Shown here in pieces: positions 1-5,007 of a stretch of 5,007 nt of DNA. The stretch covers positions 1,490-6,496 of the forward strand of contig DHQM01000075.1 of assembly GCA_002408105.1 (NCBI GenBank). Direction: 5' to 3'. The position numbers and the translations under genes are program-made. The notes beneath the pieces are model-generated. The model saw nothing but the letters and a program-made list of their open reading frames with translations, was not told the DNA's origin and made no database searches. Within the stretch, counting starts at the first letter, position 1; every line of letters starts with the position of its first letter. Source of the DNA: Gammaproteobacteria bacterium UBA5338. Its GTDB lineage: Bacteria; Pseudomonadota; Gammaproteobacteria; Pseudomonadales; UBA5862.

Positions 1-3000
1 AGCCGGTCACGCCCATCAAGCACCTTGGACAATGAGCGCAGATGGTAGTCACGACCGGCGTACTGGAACGGCGTATCCGGGTGGCTGCGGTGGTGCGCCA
101 GCTCAAAGGGACTGACCCGCACGATCCCTTCGATGGTGTTCAACGGCACTGCGAACAGCTCATTGCCGGCGCGCACCATCAGGGCCCGGTTGACGGTGAC
201 GGTAAAGGGTATGCGCAGTTCGAAACGTGTGCCCTGACCCGGGGTGGACGTCAGGTCAACGACGCCGCCGAGGCTCTGGAGTTCGCTGGCAACCACGTCC
301 AGACCAACGCCTCGACCAGAAATTTCGGTGACTTCAGTCGCAGTTGAAAACCCAGGGTGAAACAACAGGCGGCAGGCTTCGACGTCGGACAGGATGCCGC
401 TTGGGTCCACCAGGCCGCGTTCGATGGCCCGCGCTCGCACCCGGTCTGCATCGATCCCACGCCCGTCGTCCCGAATCTCGACCAGCAGGTCCCCGGCCTC
501 ACGGCGCAGGCGGATGCGCACCTGGCCATATTCCGGCTTGCCCGCCGCGGCGCGCTCGTCGACGGATTCCAGCCCATGGTCGAGCGCATTGCGGAGCAGG
601 TGCTCCAAGGGCGACTGCAACCTTTCAAGCACAGTGCGGTCGATTTCGATGCCATCACCTGCGACATCGAGATCCGCCAGTTTGCCCAACTCGGAGCCCA
701 GCTGGCGCACGATGCGGTGCAAACGCGGCACCATGCGGGCAAAGGGCACCATGTGGGTGCGGGTGAGCCCCTCCTGCAATTCGGTGTTGAGCCGGCTCTG
801 GTGCACCAGCAAAGTTTCCGTCTGCTGCAACCGCACGCGCAGGTGCTCGCGCAGATCTTTCAAATCCGAAGCGCTCTCCAGAAGCGACCTCGACAGTTGC
901 TGCAACTGGGTATAGCGGTCCATTTCGAGGGCATCGAACTCACCATGGCGCCCCTCGCTGCGCTCGCTGCGCAGGTACATTTGCGCCTCAGCCTCGAAAT
1001 CCAGTCGCCGCAGCTGGTCCCGCAAGCGCAGGATGGTCATGTCCATTTCTTCGAGGGCTTCGCTGCAATCGCCGAGCTGCTGTTCGATCCGCGCCCGGGC
1101 AATGCTTGACTCCCCCGAAAGATTCAGCAAATGGCCCAGGTGGTCCGCTCGGACCCGCACCATTTCCTGGTTCTGCCGCGCACTCGGCCCGGCAGGCTCG
1201 GGCTCGCGCTCGTCCTGTACCACCTTTTCTGCCGAGCTGGACTCATCCACCGGTTCTGCGACTCGGCCATCTTCCGCCAGCGCTTCGACGGCGACCACCA
1301 GTTGATCGTAAAACGCCAGCCAGGTGACCGGTGTCGCTTCCGGGCTGCGCAACAGCTCTGTTTCCCAGGCGTGGGCCAGGCTGCCCAACCGCATGGCCCC
1401 CGCAGCCCGGGCACTGCCCTTGAAAGTGTGCAGCAGGCGCGCGAGCTCACGCGCTGGATCCGAGTGGTCCGGTGTACCGCGCCAAGCGGTGAGAGCCGCA
1501 TCGATTTCCTCAAGCAGTTCCTCGGCTTCCTGGCGGAAGATTTCGAGCAATTCAGGGTCTGGGTGGTCTTCGACCGTTGCCACTGGCGCTGCTTCAGCTG
1601 CTGGGACAGTCGACAGCTCGGTCGATGCGGGTGCGCCAACGAAGCCGACGGGCTCGGGCCACCGGTCGCTGACCTGGGAGACCGGGACTCCAACCAGCAC
1701 CGCTTCCACGCTACCGAGCAGGGTTTCACGGATGGCCGCCAGAACACTGGGGTCCACGGGTTGGTCGGCAGCCTGAGCGCTCCACCAGGCCCCAAGTCGG
1801 TTCGCGATGGCCTCCCGGGCGGGGTCCCCACCAGCCTGCGCACTCCAGCCAGCCAGCGCCTGCTGGAACACTCCATCCTCAGGTCGCTGATCCGACTGTT
1901 CCCAATGCTCGATGAGCGAAATCAACTGGTCGGCCGCCTCGGCCCAGAGGGTTCGGCCTTGGCCTGATGCACTGCTGCCGATCCATCCCGGACTGCCGCT
2001 CAGGAAGGCTTCCAGGGCGGACGTGTCCGGCGTTCCGCCAGATGCCAGCCGGTTGAGGTTATCGGTCAGCAACCCGATCCCGACAACCAACTCTTCTGGT
2101 GCAGTGCCTTGCGTTAGGTTGGCACCGTGGTTTCGGCAGGCCTCTTCCAGCAGGGCTGAAAGCAATGCGATGTCTTGATGGCCGGCGGTTCCTGCGCTGC
2201 CCTTCAGGGTGTGCAGTGCACGGTCCACATCGGCTGCACCACTGTTCGGATAGCCCTGCACGCCCCATTGTTGGATCACCGAAGCGTGGGCGCTGGCTTC
2301 CTCTCGAAACACCTCAGCGATCGGATCCACCTCATCGTCCGGGTGGTCAGGTGCCGACTGCGTGGCCACCGCTCCCAGTGACTCGGCCGGCGGCGGAGCC
2401 ACCGAAGACTCGCTGCCCTGAGCCAGGGCCGTCAACAGGTCGATGCTGGCGGCATCGTCGAAATCCGCGGTCTGTGTCCCCTGGGCAAAGTCGCTCAGCA
2501 AGGCCGGAAGAGCCGCCCGCACGCTGGTGAGGGCTTCGCCATGCACCGGGCGCCATGGGAGTCCACCATCCAGAATCCGATTGAGCAGGTTCTCGGCGGC
2601 GTAGGCGACCTCGCCAATGCGCTCAGCCATGACCATGCGGCCACTGCCTTTCAGGGTATGAAAGGCCCGGCGCACTTCACGTACCGCATCCATTTCCCCG
2701 GCGACCATGCGCGTCCAGTGGGTGTCAAGTTCGGCCTGTACTTCGGCGGCCTCCTCAAGAAACACGTCGAGGATTTCAGCGTCCACGCAAGGGCCTGCCC
2801 GGGTCGCCTCGACCATGGGCACGGTGGCCGCTTCAGGCTCCACTTGAAGTGACGCGAGCAGCTCGGTGATCCACTGCTGCTGGTTCAGCTCGCTGGCGTT
2901 GACGGCCTGCTGCAAAAACAGGGCGAGTGAGGCCAGGCGCTCGGCCAGAGCCCGCACTTCCGCCTCCTGGGTCGTGGCGGCGATCGGATGCGCAGCCCAT

Positions 3001-4388
3001 TGTGAGACCAGAGTCCCGAGTGCGTCCCAGCCCAGCACCTCACAGACCTTGGCCACCTCAGCGAGCTGTACCTGGGCTTGGGGCTGGTGGTGGTCCCAGG
3101 TGCCCCCGAGCAATGCATTCTGCAGCGCCTCGCGCAGCCCCTCGACATCGTCGCGCAACTGCGCAATGACCTGTCGGCGCGCCCCGTCCAGCACCTCCTG
3201 TCCCTGGGGAGCCGACGACCCGTCGGTGCCCAATGCGGCTTCAGCCTGCAGCAGCAGGCCGGCCAACTCGACATCATTTAGGGCGTTTTCAACCGTGCTG
3301 GCGCGGGCCTGGATGTCTTCAAAGAGCGTCGACAAATCGTTGCGAGCAAGCAGCACCAGTGTAGAACGCAGCCGCGCCACACCAGTGACCAGGCGGTGCG
3401 CCGCAGCAGGATCACCGCTCTCCAAATGGGCCTTCAGCTCTGTCAATTCGGTGCGCACCAGGTTCAGCACCTGTCGCTCGGCGTCCCCACCGTGCCCCGA
3501 ACCAATCGGCGCGGGAACGTCCAACTGGAGCCGCTGCGCCATGGCTGCCGCCTGCGGGTCTTTGGCCGCCGCGTCGGCCAGATAATGGAGCCAAGACACC
3601 CAGGTGGACTGGTCAACCGAAAGGTTGAACCCCTGTGCCCCCTGCTCACTGAGGACTTGAAACCACCCTTTCAGACCAGTCAGCGCCGACACCAACCCCG
3701 GGCGCGCCGCCAGACGATGCGCCAAGACCGCCTGGATCAAGCATCCGGCGAGCTCCAGTGCCACACTGCATGGAGCCCCGGCCGATACCTCAATGGCTTT
3801 ATTGACCACGCGGGCTGCCAGCGCCCACTGGTTGCGGTCTCCACAGGTCTGGCGCAAGTGCGCCATGGCGGTTCGGTAGGCGTCGAAGAGCTTGGTTGCA
3901 AAGGGCGAGAGCTGATCGCTCGGATAGCGCTGCAATTGTGCGTCGGTCAGCGCCGGCGGCTGGGGCGGCTGAGGCACCGAAAGCATGCCCTTCGGCGGCT
4001 TCCCACTGATGCCCAAACACAGGGCGTCGCTGAGCAGCAGCCACAACGCCAAGGACTGGGGCCCATCCGTGGTGGAATCTTGAACCAGAAGCCGTTCGGC
4101 CAGGTGCGGCAGGGCCACGGCCACCTCGACCAGGAACTGTCCCTGCGCTGCGGGGAGTGGCGGATGCTGTTGCGCGAGCCAAACGCCGAGATCAACGCAC
4201 AGGTCGGGGAGCGGCGCATCGCCGAAAAACCGCAGCGTGGCTGCAATGCCCCGCATGTGCTCAGCGGCGGTGACGAGATCCTGTTCCTCGACCAGGACGC
4301 GCTCGAACGCCGCGAGCTCAGCCTGGAGCTGCTCAACGACAACCCCCTTGGGCTGGGAAAAACTCAGCGAGGTCGATGCAGATGGCAT
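1..4388 (-). CDS. chpA: ChpA/PilL, multi-Hpt CheA-type hybrid histidine kinase of the type IV pilus chemosensory system (3' end outside window)
   Basis: A single open frame of 1462 codons runs from ATG 4388 through position 3 with no stop or frameshift. Residues 1-530 are helical and contain Hpt-like bundles lacking the acceptor His (near 46, 338 and 443). Three canonical Hpt domains follow: about 534-640 (HTLKGSGRMV, His577), 686-790 (HTLKGSAGTAG, His726) and 943-1045 (HTFKGSARAAGAMRLG, His987). Residues 657-690 and 905-940 look like Pro/Ala-rich linkers. Residues 1070-1240 are the dimerisation/linker region, with FDALEMDRYTQLQQLSR and NTELQEGLTRTHMVPF typical of ChpA. The HATPase domain (about 1245-1392) shows the N box HLLRNALDHGLE (Asn1267), G1 DDGRGID (1307-1313), G2 GRGVG (1358-1362) and PGQGT (1383-1387). 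From about 1395 the CheW-like P5 domain begins (NRALMVRAGNELFAVPLNTI) and is cut by the window edge. The family normally ends in a receiver domain. It is a cytoplasmic kinase, autophosphorylated under PilJ control, that phosphorylates PilG/PilH-type regulators of pilus extension and retraction. A flagellar CheA is excluded by the multiple Hpt domains and the pilJ neighbour. Confidence 0.95.
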   Translation of the reverse strand, partial: MPSASTSLSFSQPKGVVVEQLQAELAAFERVLVEEQDLVTAAEHMRGIAATLRFFGDAPLPDLCVDLGVWLAQQHPPLPAAQGQFLVEVAVALPHLAERLLVQDSTTDGPQSLALWLLLSDALCLGISGKPPKGMLSVPQPPQPPALTDAQLQRYPSDQLSPFATKLFDAYRTAMAHLRQTCGDRNQWALAARVVNKAIEVSAGAPCSVALELAGCLIQAVLAHRLAARPGLVSALTGLKGWFQVLSEQGAQGFNLSVDQSTWVSWLHYLADAAAKDPQAAAMAQRLQLDVPAPIGSGHGGDAERQVLNLVRTELTELKAHLESGDPAAAHRLVTGVARLRSTLVLLARNDLSTLFEDIQARASTVENALNDVELAGLLLQAEAALGTDGSSAPQGQEVLDGARRQVIAQLRDDVEGLREALQNALLGGTWDHHQPQAQVQLAEVAKVCEVLGWDALGTLVSQWAAHPIAATTQEAEVRALAERLASLALFLQQAVNASELNQQQWITELLASLQVEPEAATVPMVEATRAGPCVDAEILDVFLEEAAEVQAELDTHWTRMVAGEMDAVREVRRAFHTLKGSGRMVMAERIGEVAYAAENLLNRILDGGLPWRPVHGEALTSVRAALPALLSDFAQGTQTADFDDAASIDLLTALAQGSESSVAPPPAESLGAVATQSAPDHPDDEVDPIAEVFREEASAHASVIQQWGVQGYPNSGAADVDRALHTLKGSAGTAGHQDIALLSALLEEACRNHGANLTQGTAPEELVVGIGLLTDNLNRLASGGTPDTSALEAFLSGSPGWIGSSASGQGRTLWAEAADQLISLIEHWEQSDQRPEDGVFQQALAGWSAQAGGDPAREAIANRLGAWWSAQAADQPVDPSVLAAIRETLLGSVEAVLVGVPVSQVSDRWPEPVGFVGAPASTELSTVPAAEAAPVATVEDHPDPELLEIFRQEAEELLEEIDAALTAWRGTPDHSDPARELARLLHTFKGSARAAGAMRLGSLAHAWETELLRSPEATPVTWLAFYDQLVVAVEALAEDGRVAEPVDESSSAEKVVQDEREPEPAGPSARQNQEMVRVRADHLGHLLNLSGESSIARARIEQQLGDCSEALEEMDMTILRLRDQLRRLDFEAEAQMYLRSERSEGRHGEFDALEMDRYTQLQQLSRSLLESASDLKDLREHLRVRLQQTETLLVHQSRLNTELQEGLTRTHMVPFARMVPRLHRIVRQLGSELGKLADLDVAGDGIEIDRTVLERLQSPLEHLLRNALDHGLESVDERAAAGKPEYGQVRIRLRREAGDLLVEIRDDGRGIDADRVRARAIERGLVDPSGILSDVEACRLLFHPGFSTATEVTEISGRGVGLDVVASELQSLGGVVDLTSTPGQGTRFELRIPFTVTVNRALMVRAGNELFAVPLNTIEGIVRVSPFELAHHRSHPDTPFQYAGRDYHLRSLSKVLDGRDR
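954..971 (-). repeat. Perfect 9-bp tandem duplication inside chpA
   Basis: The unit ctcgctgcg (plus strand) occurs twice back to back. In the coding direction it reads as two copies of Arg-Ser-Glu (residues 1140-1145), located in the dimerisation/linker region between the coiled helices, just before the conserved EFDALEMDRYTQ stretch. The in-frame length keeps the gene open. It is most simply a small slippage duplication in a length-variable loop. Confidence 0.7.
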
Positions 4389-4410
4389 GCTCACAGGCAC
4401 CAACCCTTAC
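4389..4410 (-). promoter_or_regulatory. pilJ-chpA junction with candidate ribosome-binding site for chpA
   Basis: Only 18 bases separate the pilJ stop from the ATG I chose for chpA, so the two genes are almost certainly co-transcribed and no promoter or terminator fits between them. The stop codon itself leads into the purine run TAAGGG (4409-4404), the only Shine-Dalgarno-like stretch here. It lies 15 bases before the ATG at 4388, which is long, but 9 bases before an in-frame GTG at 4394, which is ideal; another GTG at 4400 is too close. The true start may therefore be GTG 4394, adding two residues. Ribosome-binding function is inferred from sequence only. Confidence 0.5.
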
Positions 4411-5007
4411 GCGTTTTCACCAGCCACTGCGGGCTCGGCAGGCAGCTTGAAGCCGGCGACCGATTGACGCAAGCGGTGCGCCATATCGGCCAACTCGCCA
4501 ATCGCGGAGGCGGTCTCGCTGGTTCCCGAAGAGGTTTGCGCGGTGATCTCCTGAATCACACGCATGGTATTGGACACCTGGCCGGCCGACTCCGCCTGCT
4601 GGTTGGCGGCCTGGGAAATGCCCTGGATGTGGCCGGCAAGGTCGCTCGATACGCCTTCGATCTCTTCCAGCGCGACCCCAGCGTTCTCTGCCAGCCCCGC
4701 GCCCCGGACGACCTCAGCGGTGGTTTGCTCCATCGACAGGACCGCCTCGTTGGTGTCGCTTTGAATGGTTCGCACCAGCACTTCAATCTGCTTGGTTGCA
4801 GCGCCTGAGCGCTCCGCAAGGCGCTGGACCTCATCGGCCACCACCGCGAACCCACGGCCGGCATCACCGGCCATGGACGCCTGAATGGCAGCATTCAGCG
4901 ACAGGATGTTGGTCTGGTCGGCGATGTCGTTGATGACCTCGATGACCTCGCCGATCTGCTGGCCCAGGACACCGAGGTTCTTTACGGACTCGGAAGAAGA
5001 GGAGACC
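4407..5007 (-). CDS. pilJ: PilJ, type IV pilus methyl-accepting chemoreceptor (C-terminal 199 residues, 5' end outside window)
   Basis: This is the cytoplasmic signalling domain of a methyl-accepting chemotaxis protein. The visible 199 residues end at a TAA stop at 4409-4407. The conserved hairpin tip is plain: IADQTNILSLNAAIQAS, then MAGDAGRGFAVVADEVQRLA and ERS. The family consensus at this place reads IEAARAGE; the IQASMAG version is typical of PilJ, as is the following stretch with QSDTNEAV and MEQTTAEVVRGA. The C-terminus (GFKLP, then a short tail ending GENA) also resembles PilJ and has no NWETF-type CheR/CheB docking pentapeptide. In known Pil-Chp systems PilJ sits in the inner membrane, couples through PilI (CheW-like) to the kinase ChpA, and senses pilin or surface contact. 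The periplasmic sensor, transmembrane helices and HAMP region lie beyond position 5007. The gene directly downstream encodes the matching kinase, which supports the call. A generic MCP is the only real alternative and is less likely. Confidence 0.95.
   Translation of the reverse strand, partial: VSSSSESVKNLGVLGQQIGEVIEVINDIADQTNILSLNAAIQASMAGDAGRGFAVVADEVQRLAERSGAATKQIEVLVRTIQSDTNEAVLSMEQTTAEVVRGAGLAENAGVALEEIEGVSSDLAGHIQGISQAANQQAESAGQVSNTMRVIQEITAQTSSGTSETASAIGELADMAHRLRQSVAGFKLPAEPAVAGENA

Noticed and set aside
357..1109. 250-codon plus-strand open frame
   Set aside because: Antisense to the ChpA dimerisation and ATPase domains, whose N, G1 and G2 boxes are intact on the minus strand.
1124..1876. 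250-codon minus-strand open frame in a different phase from chpA
   Set aside because: Out of frame with the continuous ChpA frame; its translation is Arg/Ser/Trp-rich and lacks motifs, typical of a shifted GC-rich gene.
1131..1967. 278-codon plus-strand open frame
   Set aside because: Exact-register antisense of the chpA third Hpt region; no recognisable motif and the sense strand carries the clear HTFKGSAR site.
3947..4342. 131-codon minus-strand open frame near the start of chpA, considered as an alternative N-terminus with a frameshift
   Set aside because: Re-reading the five-T run near 4367-4371 places the ATG at 4388 in frame with the rest of ChpA, so no frameshift is needed; the alternative frame is low-complexity Ser/Arg-rich.
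3396..4808. 470-codon open frame on the plus strand spanning chpA and the end of pilJ
   Set aside because: It is register-matched antisense to two well-recognised genes, spans their junction, is rich in Arg, Gln, His and Gly as expected for the complement of such genes, and shows no recognisable domain.
1..5007. tRNA, rRNA, CRISPR, insertion sequence, terminator hairpin or novel defence/mobile system
   Set aside because: Coding sequence covers all but 18 bases, and no spaced repeats, terminal inverted repeats, transposase motifs or hairpin-plus-T-run patterns were seen.

Overview
This window is ordinary coding sequence read entirely from the minus strand. It holds two adjacent genes of a type IV pilus chemosensory (Pil-Chp) operon. 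Transcription runs from high to low coordinates: first the end of pilJ (the pilus-associated methyl-accepting chemoreceptor), then, after an 18-base gap, most of chpA (also called pilL), the very large multi-phosphotransfer CheA-type histidine kinase. Both genes run off the window: pilJ at its 5' end (position 5007) and chpA at its 3' end (position 1).

The DNA is GC-rich with strong G/C preference at third codon positions. The gene pair and the PilJ/ChpA-specific motifs point to a gammaproteobacterium with twitching motility or type IV pili (the Pseudomonas/Xanthomonas/purple-sulfur-bacteria side of the group). I cannot name a genus from this sequence.

Layout: 5007-4407, PilJ C-terminal signalling domain with the kinase-contacting hairpin tip. 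4406-4389, gap with a purine-rich ribosome-binding stretch. 4388-1, one uninterrupted 1462-codon reading frame: an N-terminal region (about residues 1-530) with Hpt-like but His-less bundles, then three canonical Hpt domains (phospho-acceptors His577, His726 and His987), the CheA dimerisation/linker region, the HATPase catalytic domain (N, G1 and G2 boxes visible) and the start of the CheW-like P5 domain. A C-terminal receiver domain is expected beyond position 1 but cannot be seen.

Functionally, PilJ senses a pilus- or surface-linked signal and controls ChpA autophosphorylation. Phosphate then passes to response regulators (PilG and PilH in the known systems) that set pilus extension and retraction and, in Pseudomonas, cAMP levels. 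I found no RNA genes, mobile elements, CRISPR arrays or convincing terminators, and no undescribed system. The points worth a second look are the lack of pilK between the two genes, the reduced set of usable Hpt sites, a His in the normally Arg-containing linker motif, and the start-codon choice of chpA.
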